Made by a program: the position numbers and the translations under genes. From Oerskovia sp042887685 (lineage in GTDB: Bacteria > Actinomycetota > Actinomycetes > Actinomycetales > Cellulomonadaceae): DNA of 64,000 bases. The notes below the pieces were generated by a model, which saw only the letters and a program-made list of their open reading frames with translations, was not told the DNA's origin and ran no database searches. Positions 1-7,568 of the stretch are shown here, piece by piece; the stretch's first letter is position 1; every line of letters starts with the position of its first letter. The stretch lies in the NCBI RefSeq assembly GCF_042887685.1, contig NZ_JBHVOS010000011.1:70650-134649 (forward strand), in the 5' to 3' direction.

Positions 1-879
1 GACCGTGCCCGGGTCGAGCTGGTCTCGGTCCCGCGCGACCTGCGCATCGCGATCCCGGCGTGCACGGTCACGGGAGGTGGGACGACGCGGGCGTCGTCCC
101 AGGCGACGTTCAACGAGGCGTTCTCGCGGGGCTGGGTCGGAGGCAAGGACCTCGCGTCGGCGGCGACGTGCACGCAGATGACGGTCGAGCAGATGTCAGG
201 GGTCCGGACCGACGGCTTCATGGTCGTGGACTTCGCGGGGTTCCAGACCATGGTCGACGCTCTGGACGGGGTGCCGATGTGCATCCCCGAGGACATGGAC
301 GACGAGGACTCGAACCTGCACCTCAGCGCAGGGACGCAGACCCTGACGGGGGCTCAGGCGCTCGCGCTCGCACGAGCCCGGCACGGCCTGAGCGACGGGT
401 CCGACACCTACCGCATGGGTCGTCAGCAGGCGCTGCTCGCGGCGATGACGAAGTCGGTGCTCTCCCAGAACGTCCTCACGGACCTGCCCAACCTGCTCCA
501 GTTCCTGGACGCCGCGACGAGCTCGCTCTCGATCAGCGGAGGGGTCGACCTCAAGGGGCTCGCGTTCTCGCTGCGGTCGGTACGACCCGACGCGGTGACG
601 TTCCTGACGATCCCGTCGGGCCCCCAGCCGGGCAACGCCAACCGCGTGGTCCTGACGTCTGAGGCTGCCGACGTGTGGGCGCGGGTCGCAGCCGACCAAC
701 CGGTCGTCCCCGAGGTCGAGGCGCCCCCCGCGCCGACCGCGCCCCAGGAGCCGAGCGTCCCGACCGGTGCCGACCCGGCAGTCCCGACGCCCCCCGAGCC
801 CGCAGCACCGGTCGACCCGCTGGCCGACCGCAAGCCCGGTCAGGCGATCACCTCGGCGGACGCCAAGGCCGCCTGCTGA
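1..879 (+). CDS. LytR-CpsA-Psr (LCP) family cell-wall polymer ligase, 3' part
   Basis: The frame is open from base 1 with no start, so the N-terminus (usually a short cytoplasmic tail, one membrane helix and the start of the LCP domain) lies outside the window. The visible part has LCP hallmarks: the S-V-P-R-D segment near residue 10, N-E-A-F-S about 30 residues later, the T-D-G-F-M-V-V-D-F stretch, and the late A-R-A-R-H-G / M-G-R-Q-Q block that helps bind the polyprenyl diphosphate. LCP proteins act outside the membrane and transfer glycopolymers from polyprenyl carriers to peptidoglycan. The last 70 residues are a Pro/Ala/Val-rich low-complexity tail, common in actinobacterial LCP proteins. 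The family is secure; the glycopolymer substrate is not knowable here. Confidence 0.9.
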   Translation, partial: DRARVELVSVPRDLRIAIPACTVTGGGTTRASSQATFNEAFSRGWVGGKDLASAATCTQMTVEQMSGVRTDGFMVVDFAGFQTMVDALDGVPMCIPEDMDDEDSNLHLSAGTQTLTGAQALALARARHGLSDGSDTYRMGRQQALLAAMTKSVLSQNVLTDLPNLLQFLDAATSSLSISGGVDLKGLAFSLRSVRPDAVTFLTIPSGPQPGNANRVVLTSEAADVWARVAADQPVVPEVEAPPAPTAPQEPSVPTGADPAVPTPPEPAAPVDPLADRKPGQAITSADAKAAC

Positions 880-946
880 GCGTGCGAGGCACCTGTCCGC
901 GGGCGCCGCGCAGGCGGCGCTGCACGGGGGCAGGTGCGCGGCGCGC

Positions 947-1435
947 CTAGGAGGGGTCGGTGCTGCCCGACGACGGGGTGCCGGGCGCCCCGTCCGTCTC
1001 GCCCGACGGGTTGCCACGGGGAGCGTCGTCGTCCGACGTGCCGTGCGTCCCCTTTGAGGTGCCGCCAGGCGTGGTGGGGCCCGTCGTCGGGCTCCCGTCG
1101 GTCCCCTCGCCACGCGCTTCGCGGCGTCGCTGCTGCTCGAGCTTCCACAGGAAGTCGGGGTCGTCGTCCGGGGCCAGCGGTGCCGCGGGGCGTCGCCGTG
1201 CGCCGGGGCGGGCGCGACCCGGTGCGGGCGAGCCGCCGGCGGTCGCGTGCCGGGAACGCTGAGTGCGCGAGACGATGATCCAGGCGAGCGGCCCGACGAA
1301 CGGCAGGAAGATGATCATCACGATCCACAGGCCCTTGGGGATCCCGCTCCGGTCGTTCTCGTCGCTCGTGGCGCAGTCGGAGAGGGCGTAGACCGCGAGG
1401 CCTACGGCGAGCAGGGTCAGCAGGACGCGGGACAT
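947..1435 (-). CDS. PLD nuclease N-terminal domain (PLDc_N) small membrane protein
   Basis: This is a 162-residue protein. A hydrophobic helix covers residues 3-18, followed by a short polar loop and a second helix (about 35-55) with the W-I-V-M-I-I-F-L-P-F-V-G-P pattern typical of the PLDc_N domain found in small actinobacterial membrane proteins. The rest is charged and Pro/Gly-rich, presumably cytoplasmic, and includes D-D-D-P-D-F-L-W-K-L-E, a recurring motif downstream of this domain. The function of the family is unknown. The ATG sits 6 nt after a TAGGCT hexamer read on the minus strand, so the mRNA is probably leaderless. It is divergent from the DUF4229 gene. Confidence 0.8.
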   Translation of the reverse strand: MSRVLLTLLAVGLAVYALSDCATSDENDRSGIPKGLWIVMIIFLPFVGPLAWIIVSRTQRSRHATAGGSPAPGRARPGARRRPAAPLAPDDDPDFLWKLEQQRRREARGEGTDGSPTTGPTTPGGTSKGTHGTSDDDAPRGNPSGETDGAPGTPSSGSTDPS

Positions 1436-1441
1436 GACCCC

Positions 1442-1447
1442 AGCCTA
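1442..1447 (-). promoter_or_regulatory. -10 element (TAGGCT) of the PLDc_N gene, leaderless
   Basis: Read on the minus strand, TAGGCT is followed by 6 nt and then the ATG at 1435. That spacing puts the transcription start on the start codon. Confidence 0.5.
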
Positions 1448-1507
1448 TGCGTCGTGGCAACCCGGCGGCACGGGCGGGCGCGGTTCTGCGCACCCAGGTC
1501 GGGCGCC

Positions 1508-1513
1508 TACCCT
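1508..1513 (+). promoter_or_regulatory. -10 element (TACCCT) of the DUF4229 gene, leaderless
   Basis: TACCCT is followed by 6 nt and then a GTG at 1520, with no ribosome-binding site. This supports the GTG over the ATG at 1526 as the start. Confidence 0.5.
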
Positions 1514-1519
1514 GGACGG

Positions 1520-1966
1520 GTGCCTATGGTCATCTACTCCGCGCTGCGCCTGGCGATCTTCGCGGTCCTCTTCGTCGTCCTGTACGTCCTGAACCTGGGG
1601 CACTGGGTCGTGTGCGCGGTCATCGCGGCCGTCCTGGCGCTCCTGGTCTCCTACCTCACGCTGCGCGGACCGCGCGAGCGCGCCGCCCAGTACCTCGCGG
1701 ACCGTGCTGCGCGGCGCAAGGCGACCGGCGAGCAGTTCTCGCGCGAGATCGAGGACGACGCTGCGTTCGAGGACGCGGCCGTCGAGGCGGCCGCGGTTGC
1801 CGAGACGGCCGGGTCGGTGGGGTCCGCCGAGCCGGCTGCGTCGGCCGGGCCTGCCGGGCCTGCCGGGCCTGCCGGGTCGGCCGCGACGGCCGACGCTGCC
1901 GCGGCAGCCGCCCCTGCGCAGGAGCGCACCGACCGCTCGGGTCGTGCCGAGGCACCGAACGCCTAG
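1520..1966 (+). CDS. DUF4229 family small membrane protein
   Basis: This is a 148-residue protein. Two membrane helices fill residues 3-50 (I-Y-S-A-L-R-L-A-I-F start, then a V-V-C-A-V-I-A-A-V helix). A basic/acidic helix with R-G-P-R-E-R-A-A and R-A-A-R-R-K follows, as in the DUF4229 family of actinobacterial membrane proteins. The C-terminal 70 residues are an Ala/Gly/Pro tail encoded partly by a 9-bp tandem repeat. The GTG at 1520 is chosen because of the leaderless -10 element; an ATG two codons later is the alternative. It ends 30 bp from the convergent menA. Function is unknown. The position beside menA is conserved in some relatives as far as I recall, but no role in quinone synthesis is shown. 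Confidence 0.75.
   Translation: MPMVIYSALRLAIFAVLFVVLYVLNLGHWVVCAVIAAVLALLVSYLTLRGPRERAAQYLADRAARRKATGEQFSREIEDDAAFEDAAVEAAAVAETAGSVGSAEPAASAGPAGPAGPAGSAATADAAAAAAPAQERTDRSGRAEAPNA
1844..1879 (+). repeat. 9-bp tandem repeat inside the DUF4229 gene
   Basis: Three exact copies of GCCGGGCCT plus a fourth diverged copy encode a G-P-A repeat in the tail. It is likely length-variable between strains. Confidence 0.7.
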
Positions 1967-1996
1967 ACCCCCCGAACGTCCAGCGCCTCCGAACGT

Positions 1997-2866
1997 CTAG
2001 AGCGCGAGCCCCAACCCCAGCAGCACCCCGTAGCCGAGCTCGAACATCCCGGTCCCCGCGAGGACCGGGACGAGCAGCGGGCCCCGGGCCCCGGCGACCA
2101 CGGGCAGCGTCAGCAGCACCGCGGGCAGCAGCAGGAGCAGCACGAGCAGCGACCACGGTGCGGCGAACGCGCACACCACGCCCAGCAGGAGCGGGACCCA
2201 GATCATGGCGACGTACGCGCGCCGGGCCCGGAAGTCGCCGAGGCGCACCGCGACCGTGCGCTTGCCGGCGAGCACGTCGGTGGGGATGTCCCGCACGTTG
2301 TTGATCATCAGGAGCGCGCACGCGAGCAGGCCCACGGCCACGGCCCCGACCCCCGCGACCCACGTCACCCGGTCGGCCTGCGTGTACGTGGTGCCGAGGA
2401 CCGCGACGAGCCCGAAGAACACGAAGACCCCGACCTCGCCGAGGCCCCGGTACCCGTACGGGTTCTTGCCCCCGGTGTAGAACCACGCGGCGACGATCGC
2501 GAGCGCTCCGACGGCCAGGAGCCACCAGTGCCCCGTGAGGACCACGAGTCCCAGGCCCAGGACCGCGGCGACGCCGAAGCACGCGAACGCCGCGTTGCGC
2601 ACCTGGGACGCGAGCGCCGCCCCCGACGCGGTGAGCCGCATGGGCCCGACCCGGTCGACGTCCGTGCCGCGCACCCCGTCCGAGTAGTCGTTGGCGTAGT
2701 TCACGCCGACCTGGAGCGCGAGCGCGACTCCCAGCGCCAGGAGCGCGGGCCAGAAGGCGAAGGCGTCGACCTGGGCGGCAGCGCCCGAGCCGACGAGGAC
2801 GGGTGCGGCCGCCGCGGGGAGGGTACGCAGGCGTGCGCCTGCGACCCATTCGGCAGAGGTGGCCAT
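1997..2866 (-). CDS. menA: 1,4-dihydroxy-2-naphthoate polyprenyltransferase
   Basis: This is a UbiA-superfamily integral membrane prenyltransferase that joins the polyprenyl tail to 1,4-dihydroxy-2-naphthoate, giving demethylmenaquinone. It has 289 residues and about eight to nine hydrophobic helices. The first Asp-rich motif is N-Y-A-N-D-Y-S-D-G near residue 57, followed by G-T-D-V-D-R-V-G-P-M-R-L, which is specific to MenA. The second motif, N-N-V-R-D-I-P-T-D, lies near residue 190. An ACGGAG-type ribosome-binding site precedes the ATG at 2866. The gene lies 10 bp downstream of menE on the same strand, so menE-menA is an operon. The prenyl donor is likely supplied by the synthase at 34448. 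Confidence 0.95.
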   Translation of the reverse strand: MATSAEWVAGARLRTLPAAAAPVLVGSGAAAQVDAFAFWPALLALGVALALQVGVNYANDYSDGVRGTDVDRVGPMRLTASGAALASQVRNAAFACFGVAAVLGLGLVVLTGHWWLLAVGALAIVAAWFYTGGKNPYGYRGLGEVGVFVFFGLVAVLGTTYTQADRVTWVAGVGAVAVGLLACALLMINNVRDIPTDVLAGKRTVAVRLGDFRARRAYVAMIWVPLLLGVVCAFAAPWSLLVLLLLLPAVLLTLPVVAGARGPLLVPVLAGTGMFELGYGVLLGLGLAL

Positions 2867-2876
2867 GGTACTCCGT

Positions 2877-4100
2877 TCAGTGGGTGCGTGGTGCGGTGCG
2901 GGTGGCGAGGTCGGTCACGGCCGCCCGGTCGATCTTGCCCGGCCCGCGGCGGGGCAGGTCCGCCACGACGAGCAGGTCGCGCGGTGCGGCGGGCGGTCCC
3001 AGCGTAGTCGCGACCGCGTGGCGGGCACGGGCCAGCAGGTCGGGGGCGGGCGCGCCGTCCCCGCCCTGCCCGGCCGCTCGACGCACCTCCACGACGGCGA
3101 CGACGCGCTGCCCCCACTCGTGGTCGGGGAGACCGACGACGCAGACCTCGCCGAGACCGTCGACGTCCGAGAGCACGGACGCGAGCACGGCCTCGACCGC
3201 GGCCGGAGCGACGTTGACCCCGCCCGTCACGATCACGTCGTCCGCCCGCCCGAGCACCGTGAGCGCCCCGTCGGGCGCGAGGGAGCCCAGGTCGCTCGTG
3301 CGCAGCCACCGCGTCCCGTCGGGGTCGGAGCGGAACGCGGCGGCCGTGAGCGCCACGTCGCCCAGGTACCCCGTGGCCAGCACCGGGCCCGAGATCTCGA
3401 CGACCCCTGTGGCGTCGGGCGGGAGCGGGTGCCCCGACGACCCGTCGACGACCCGCACCCGGACGCCCGCGAGCGGGACGCCGTCGTACACGCAGCCGCC
3501 GCTCGTCTCGGTCATGCCGTACGTGGTCACGACCCGCACCCCCGCCTCGCGCGCGCTCGCGACGAGCGCGGGGGACGCCGCCGCGCCGCCGAGAAGGATC
3601 GCGTCGAACGAGAGCAGCGCGTCGAGCGCGGCCCCGCCCGCCGGGCCGGGGTGCAGGAGGCGGTGGAGCTGGGTCGGGACGAGGGAGACGTACCGGCGCG
3701 CGCCGTCCATGCGGGCCGCGGCCTCGGCGAAGCCGCGAGCGGTGAACGGGGAGTCGAGGTCTGCGCTGACGAGCTCCGTCCGGGCGACGACCGACCGCAG
3801 GACGACCTGGAGCCCTGCCACGTGCGTGGGCGGCAGCGTCAGGAGCCACTGCCCGTCCCCGCCGAGCCGTTCGTGCGTCGCGCGCGCGGACGCGACGAGA
3901 GCGGACGAGCTCAGGGCGACCTCGCGGGGCAGTCCCGTCGAGCCCGACGTCTGCAGCACGAGCGCCGTCCCCGCCGGGAGCGGCCCCGAGAACGCGAGCG
4001 GGGAGGGCGTGACGGCCGGTCCGCGCCCGGTCAGGGCGTCGGCGACCGCGGTCCGCAGGTCGGCGACGTCAGCAGGTGCGGTTCCCTCGGCGCGTGGCAT
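2877..4100 (-). CDS. menE: o-succinylbenzoate--CoA ligase
   Basis: This is an acyl-CoA synthetase of the ANL superfamily that activates o-succinylbenzoate to its CoA thioester in menaquinone synthesis. It is short (407 residues), as is usual for actinobacterial MenE. The P-loop-like Q-T-S-G-S-T-G-L-P-R-E lies near residue 50, T-Y-G-M-T-E-T-S-G-G near 200, and the A8-type G-R-A-D-D-V-I-V-T-G-G-V-N near 305. The catalytic Lys sits in the C-terminal G-P-G-K-I-D-R. The ATG at 4100 is preferred over upstream in-frame codons because it follows a TACGCT hexamer by 6 nt and the protein then begins just before conserved sequence. It is followed by menA. Confidence 0.93.
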   Translation of the reverse strand: MPRAEGTAPADVADLRTAVADALTGRGPAVTPSPLAFSGPLPAGTALVLQTSGSTGLPREVALSSSALVASARATHERLGGDGQWLLTLPPTHVAGLQVVLRSVVARTELVSADLDSPFTARGFAEAAARMDGARRYVSLVPTQLHRLLHPGPAGGAALDALLSFDAILLGGAAASPALVASAREAGVRVVTTYGMTETSGGCVYDGVPLAGVRVRVVDGSSGHPLPPDATGVVEISGPVLATGYLGDVALTAAAFRSDPDGTRWLRTSDLGSLAPDGALTVLGRADDVIVTGGVNVAPAAVEAVLASVLSDVDGLGEVCVVGLPDHEWGQRVVAVVEVRRAAGQGGDGAPAPDLLARARHAVATTLGPPAAPRDLLVVADLPRRGPGKIDRAAVTDLATRTAPRTH

Positions 4101-4106
4101 CCCTCC

Positions 4107-4112
4107 AGCGTA
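4107..4112 (-). promoter_or_regulatory. -10 element (TACGCT) of menE-menA, leaderless
   Basis: TACGCT on the minus strand lies 6 nt before the menE ATG. Divergent promoters for menE and the DUF3048 gene share this region of about 65 bp. Confidence 0.5.
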
Positions 4113-4122
4113 GATCGCGCCG

Positions 4123-4128
4123 TAGTGT
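4123..4128 (+). promoter_or_regulatory. Candidate -10 element (TAGTGT) of the DUF3048 lipoprotein gene
   Basis: TAGTGT is placed to give a leader of roughly 30 nt ahead of the start at 4168. No clear -35 is visible. Confidence 0.35.
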
Positions 4129-4167
4129 GACGAGGAACCAGCGGGACCGACGAGCGTGAGGGCACGG

Positions 4168-5232
4168 ATGGACAGGGTGAGGATGTCGCGGGGTCGGTGG
4201 GCCGCGGCGGTGGTGGCAGGTCTGCTGGTGCTCTCCGGATGCGGCAGCGGTGCGCCGACGACCGCGCCGACGAAGACGGTCCCGGCCGCTGTCGACGCGG
4301 CCAAGGCCTCACCGCCCGCGCCCGTCGTGCCCGTCGCCTGGCCGCTCACGGGAGTCCCCACCGAGACGGTGGACGAGCGTCCGGCCGTGGCGGTGAAGAT
4401 CGAGAACCTTCCTGCGGCCCGCCCGCAGACCGGGCTGGACCAGGCCGACATGGTCTGGGAAGAGGTGGTCGAGGGCGGGATCACCCGGTTCGTCGCGGTC
4501 TTCCACTCCCAGGTCCCGGAGACCGTCGGTCCCATCCGGTCCGTGCGTCCCATGGACCCGTCGATCTTCGGCCCGACCGCGGGCGTCCTCGTCTACAGCG
4601 GCGGGCAGCCGCCCTTCGTCGCGGCGGTCGCGGACGCAGGCCTGCAGTCGATCGTCCACGACGAGGGCGACGACGGCTTCTTCCTCAAGAAGGGCAAGAG
4701 GGCCCCGCACAACCTGTACGGCACCATGGCCGACTTCCTCTCGCAGGCGGAGGGGGACCGCAAGGCACCGCCCGCACAGTTCGCGCACACCCGGACCCCG
4801 GGACAGGGCACCGCCACGGTGGCCGGTTCGCCGTTCGCGCTCCTCGACGTCAAGCTGACCCACTCGAGCCGGGCTCAGTGGCAGTGGGGGTCCGCGGAGA
4901 ACGCCTTCCTCCGCAGCGAGGGCACGACCCCTGCGGTCTCGTCCGACGGGGAGCGTCTGTCCGCGGCGAACGTGGTCGTGCTGAGCGTCGAGATGGTCAA
5001 CACCAAGTTCGTGGACCCGGCCGGCACGCCCGTGCCCGAGACCAAGCTCGTCGGCACGGGGGAGGGGCTCGTGGCGAGCGGCGGCAAGCAGGTCGCCGTC
5101 ACGTGGTCCAAGGACGCGGTCGGCTCGCCGTTGGTCCTCACGGGGCCCGACGGCGCCCCCGTCCTCCTGGAGCAGGGCACGACCTGGGTCGAGCTCGTCC
5201 CGCGCGGGTCCGGGAGCTACACGGTCGGCTGA
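4168..5232 (+). CDS. DUF3048 domain lipoprotein (YerB-like)
   Basis: This is a secreted lipoprotein of 354 residues. An Arg-rich n-region and a hydrophobic stretch end in the lipobox L-S-G-C at about residue 25. The mature protein carries the DUF3048 pattern: P-L-T-G, R-P-A-V-A-V-K-I-E-N, A-R-P-Q-T-G-L-D-Q-A-D-M-V-W-E-E, E-G-G-I-T-R-F-V-A-V-F-H, G-P-I-R-S-V-R-P-M-D, and a C-terminal G-T-T-W-V-E-L-V-P domain. The ATG at 4168 has a GAGGG ribosome-binding site 5 nt upstream; GTG 4156 and ATG 4183 are alternatives. The family is linked to the cell envelope in Gram-positives, with no established reaction. Transcription diverges from menE. Confidence 0.85.
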   Translation: MDRVRMSRGRWAAAVVAGLLVLSGCGSGAPTTAPTKTVPAAVDAAKASPPAPVVPVAWPLTGVPTETVDERPAVAVKIENLPAARPQTGLDQADMVWEEVVEGGITRFVAVFHSQVPETVGPIRSVRPMDPSIFGPTAGVLVYSGGQPPFVAAVADAGLQSIVHDEGDDGFFLKKGKRAPHNLYGTMADFLSQAEGDRKAPPAQFAHTRTPGQGTATVAGSPFALLDVKLTHSSRAQWQWGSAENAFLRSEGTTPAVSSDGERLSAANVVVLSVEMVNTKFVDPAGTPVPETKLVGTGEGLVASGGKQVAVTWSKDAVGSPLVLTGPDGAPVLLEQGTTWVELVPRGSGSYTVG

Positions 5233-5239
5233 CGGGCCG

Positions 5240-5887
5240 TCACGGGGTGCTCGCCGGTCGGGGCGTCCAGGCGTCCAGGACGTCCTCGAGGGCCGGGAGC
5301 CGGTCGTACCCGCCCCCCGCGACGAAGTGTCCGCCGCCTTCGACGACCGTCAGGTCGGCTTCGAGGACCCTGGCGAGCGCTTCGGTGAGGTGTCGCGGGA
5401 CGACCGGGTCGTCGTCGGCGACGACGACGTGACGTCGCAGGGTGCGGGCCGCGACGGCGTCCGGGTCGAGGGGGCGTGCGACGAAGTGGTCGACCTCGGG
5501 GATGCCGGGCACCTCCTCGACGAAGCCGGCGACCAGGGCCAGGCCGCCGAGTCGCCAGTCGTCCCGCCGAGCGGAGAGGTGCTGGAGGATGCTGACGCAT
5601 CCCAGGCTGTGCCCCACGAGCACGGTCCCCTCGTCGAGGGGGCCGATCACGTCGGCGAGGGCCTCGAGCCACACGTCGAGGTCGGGCGCCTGCGAGCGAG
5701 GCAGGTCAGGGACGACGACTGCGACGCCGCGCGGCGCGTAGCGGTCGCGGACCGCGCCGAACCAGTGATTGCCGGCCGAGGCGCCCAGGCCGTGCACGAC
5801 CACGATGCGGGTCACGGGCGGGGGAGCGTCGAGGGGCTGCGTGACGGGCAGGTCGGTCTCTGCGGCGTCGTCGTCGAGAACGGTCAT
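5240..5887 (-). CDS. Alpha/beta hydrolase, RBBP9/YdeN type
   Basis: This is a 215-residue small serine hydrolase. It has the V-V-H-G-L oxyanion region followed by G-N-H-W-F typical of RBBP9/YdeN proteins, the nucleophile elbow V-G-H-S-L-G-C (Ser near residue 98), the acid in A-D-D-D-P-V-V-P and the catalytic His in G-G-G-H-F-V. The start at 5887 is chosen over the much longer upstream reading frame because a TACCGT hexamer lies 7 nt before it and similarity begins just after it. It sits among men genes, so a MenH-like role is conceivable, but the N-H-W and D-D-D-P-V-V motifs favour RBBP9. The substrate is unknown. Confidence 0.8.
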   Translation of the reverse strand: MTVLDDDAAETDLPVTQPLDAPPPVTRIVVVHGLGASAGNHWFGAVRDRYAPRGVAVVVPDLPRSQAPDLDVWLEALADVIGPLDEGTVLVGHSLGCVSILQHLSARRDDWRLGGLALVAGFVEEVPGIPEVDHFVARPLDPDAVAARTLRRHVVVADDDPVVPRHLTEALARVLEADLTVVEGGGHFVAGGGYDRLPALEDVLDAWTPRPASTP

Positions 5888-5894
5888 GCTCGGA

Positions 5895-5900
5895 ACGGTA
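5895..5900 (-). promoter_or_regulatory. -10 element (TACCGT) of the alpha/beta hydrolase gene, leaderless
   Basis: Read on the minus strand, TACCGT is followed by 7 nt and the ATG at 5887. Confidence 0.45.
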
Positions 5901-6072
5901 TCGCCTGTCGACCGGACAGCGGGCCGTCCGCCGCAGGTCGGTGCCGCGGCCGGCCGCTCGCACCTCATCCTCCCGGGGGAGGACGCGCTCACCCCTGAGA
6001 CTGACCACGAGGGCGCGAGGTCGAGCCGGTGGGCCGATGCGGGCGGCCCGGGGCGCGCGGGAACGTAGAGGC

Positions 6073-6327
6073 ATGGCAACGATGAACCCCACCCAGAGCC
6101 CGTTCGAGCCGACGTCCACGGTCACCCCGTTCCCGCCCTCGATCGCCCCCACCCGCCCTGCACTGCGCTCCGAGGACCAGGACGACGACGAGACCGGCGC
6201 ACGCCCGGCCGGGTCGGTCGGACCGGTCGTCGTCTCGATCGTCCTGCTGTTCGGCCTGGCCGTCGCGGTGGCCTTCGCAGGCCGCGGGATCGTCGAGATG
6301 CTCGCCTCGTTCGCGTCCGGGTCCTGA
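6073..6327 (+). CDS. Small single-pass membrane protein, unknown
   Basis: This is an 84-residue protein. A Pro/Thr-rich and then acidic N-terminal half (D-Q-D-D-D-E-T) is followed by one hydrophobic helix (about residues 49-70, V-V-V-S-I-V-L-L-F-G-L) and a short tail. I do not recognise a family. It ends 38 bp before the convergent menB stop. The ATG at 6073 is the natural start; the upstream part of the open frame has coding character unlike a protein. It could be a structural membrane peptide or a hypothetical gene retained for an unknown reason. Confidence 0.55.
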   Translation: MATMNPTQSPFEPTSTVTPFPPSIAPTRPALRSEDQDDDETGARPAGSVGPVVVSIVLLFGLAVAVAFAGRGIVEMLASFASGS

Positions 6328-6365
6328 TCCGTAGCGGCTCCTGGGCCGCCGGGGAGCGCCCCCCG

Positions 6366-7331
6366 TCAGAAGTAGTACGGGAAGTCGTCCCACTGCGGTT
6401 CGCGGCGCTCGAGGAACGCATCCCGACCCTCGACCGCCTCGTCGGTCATGTACGCCAGGCGCGTGGCCTCTCCGGCGAAGACCTGCTGCCCCGCGAGCCC
6501 GTCGTCCGCGAGGTTGAACGCGAACTTGAGCATGCGGATCGCCTGCGGTGACTTGGTCGCGATGATCCGTGCGTACTCGAGCGCGAGCGGCTCGAGGTCC
6601 GCGTGGTCCGCGACTTCGTTCACGGCACCCCACTCGTAGGCGTCCTGGGCCGAGTACTCGCGGGCGAGGAAGAAGACCTCGCGGGCACGCTTCTGACCGA
6701 CCTGCCGGGCGAAGAGCGCCGAACCGTAGCCCGCGTCGAACGAGCCCACGTTGGCGTCGGTCTGCTTGAACCGGGCGTGCTCGCGGCTCGCGATCGACAG
6801 GTCCGCGACGACGTGCAGCGAGTGACCGCCCCCCGCGGCCCAGCCGTTGACCACGGCGATGACGACCTTGGGCATGGTCCGGACGAGGCGCTGGACCTCG
6901 AGGATGTGGAGCCGCCCGGCCTTGGCGGGGTCGATCGCGTCGGCCGTCTGCGCGTCCTCGCTCGTGGTGTACCGGTAGCCGTCGCGCCCCCGGATGCGCT
7001 GGTCGCCACCCGAGCAGAACGCCCAGCCGCCGTCCTTGGCCGAGGGGCCGTTGCCCGTGAGGAGGACCGTGCCGACGTCGGAGGTCATGCGCGCGTGGTC
7101 GAGGACCCGGTAGAGCTCGTCCACCGTGTGGGGGCGGAACGCGTTGCGGACCTCGGGCCGGTCGAAGGCGACACGGACCACGGGCAGGTCGCGTTCGTAC
7201 GCCTCGCCGTCGCGCGTGCCGCGCTCGACACCACGGTGGTACGTGATGTCGGTGAGCCCTTCGAAGCCGGCGACGGTGCGCCAGGCCTGAGGGTCGAACG
7301 TCTCGGACACCTGTGCGGGGATGCTGCTCAC
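6366..7331 (-). CDS. menB: 1,4-dihydroxy-2-naphthoyl-CoA synthase
   Basis: This is a crotonase-fold enzyme that closes the naphthoquinol ring of o-succinylbenzoyl-CoA. It has about 321 residues. The long actinobacterial N-terminus is present, then R-P-E-V-R-N-A-F near residue 60, the oxyanion-hole block F-C-S-G-G-D-Q (about 130), N-G-W-A-A-G-G-G-H-S-L (about 170), the catalytic V-G-S-F-D-A-G-Y-G-S, and the C-terminal R-E-P-Q-W-D-D-F-P-Y-Y-F signature of MenB. The frame extends to a GTG at 7340, but a TAGGGT hexamer (7344-7339) overlaps that codon and lies 7 nt before the in-frame GTG at 7331, so 7331 is preferred. Transcription is monocistronic and divergent from the TetR gene. Confidence 0.95.
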   Translation of the reverse strand: MSSIPAQVSETFDPQAWRTVAGFEGLTDITYHRGVERGTRDGEAYERDLPVVRVAFDRPEVRNAFRPHTVDELYRVLDHARMTSDVGTVLLTGNGPSAKDGGWAFCSGGDQRIRGRDGYRYTTSEDAQTADAIDPAKAGRLHILEVQRLVRTMPKVVIAVVNGWAAGGGHSLHVVADLSIASREHARFKQTDANVGSFDAGYGSALFARQVGQKRAREVFFLAREYSAQDAYEWGAVNEVADHADLEPLALEYARIIATKSPQAIRMLKFAFNLADDGLAGQQVFAGEATRLAYMTDEAVEGRDAFLERREPQWDDFPYYF

Positions 7332-7338
7332 GACCGTC

Positions 7339-7344
7339 ACCCTA
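7339..7344 (-). promoter_or_regulatory. -10 element (TAGGGT) of menB, leaderless
   Basis: TAGGGT on the minus strand, then 7 nt, then the GTG at 7331. The hexamer overlaps the upstream candidate GTG at 7340, which argues against that start. Confidence 0.45.
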
Positions 7345-7450
7345 GCCGCCCGCGAGGCGGAGGGAGGGCCGTGGTGCGGTCTCGGGGCCGGACGCGGGCG
7401 CGGGGGGCGGTACTCGTGCCCTACGGTGTGGTGGTGAGGACCTTGGAGTC

Positions 7451-7478
7451 TTGACGGCGGTGCGCGCAGTCGTGTAAT
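7451..7478 (+). promoter_or_regulatory. Housekeeping-type promoter of the TetR gene
   Basis: TTGACG (7451-7456), 16 nt, TGTAAT (7473-7478). It gives a leader of about 85 nt with an AAGGA ribosome-binding site before the ATG at 7569. It is one of the few -35/-10 pairs in the window close to the sigma-70 consensus. Confidence 0.5.
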
Positions 7479-7568
7479 TCGGTGGAGCCCTTTCTGTGCT
7501 CAAGATCATGTCGCCGGTCCTCGTCGTGGGGGACGGTCGGCCTCGAAACCTCCCGAAGGAAGTCCCCG

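Noticed and set aside
5240..5887. Calling the alpha/beta hydrolase MenH
   Set aside because: The G-N-H-W motif and D-D-D-P-V-V acid region match RBBP9/YdeN proteins better; men context alone is not enough.
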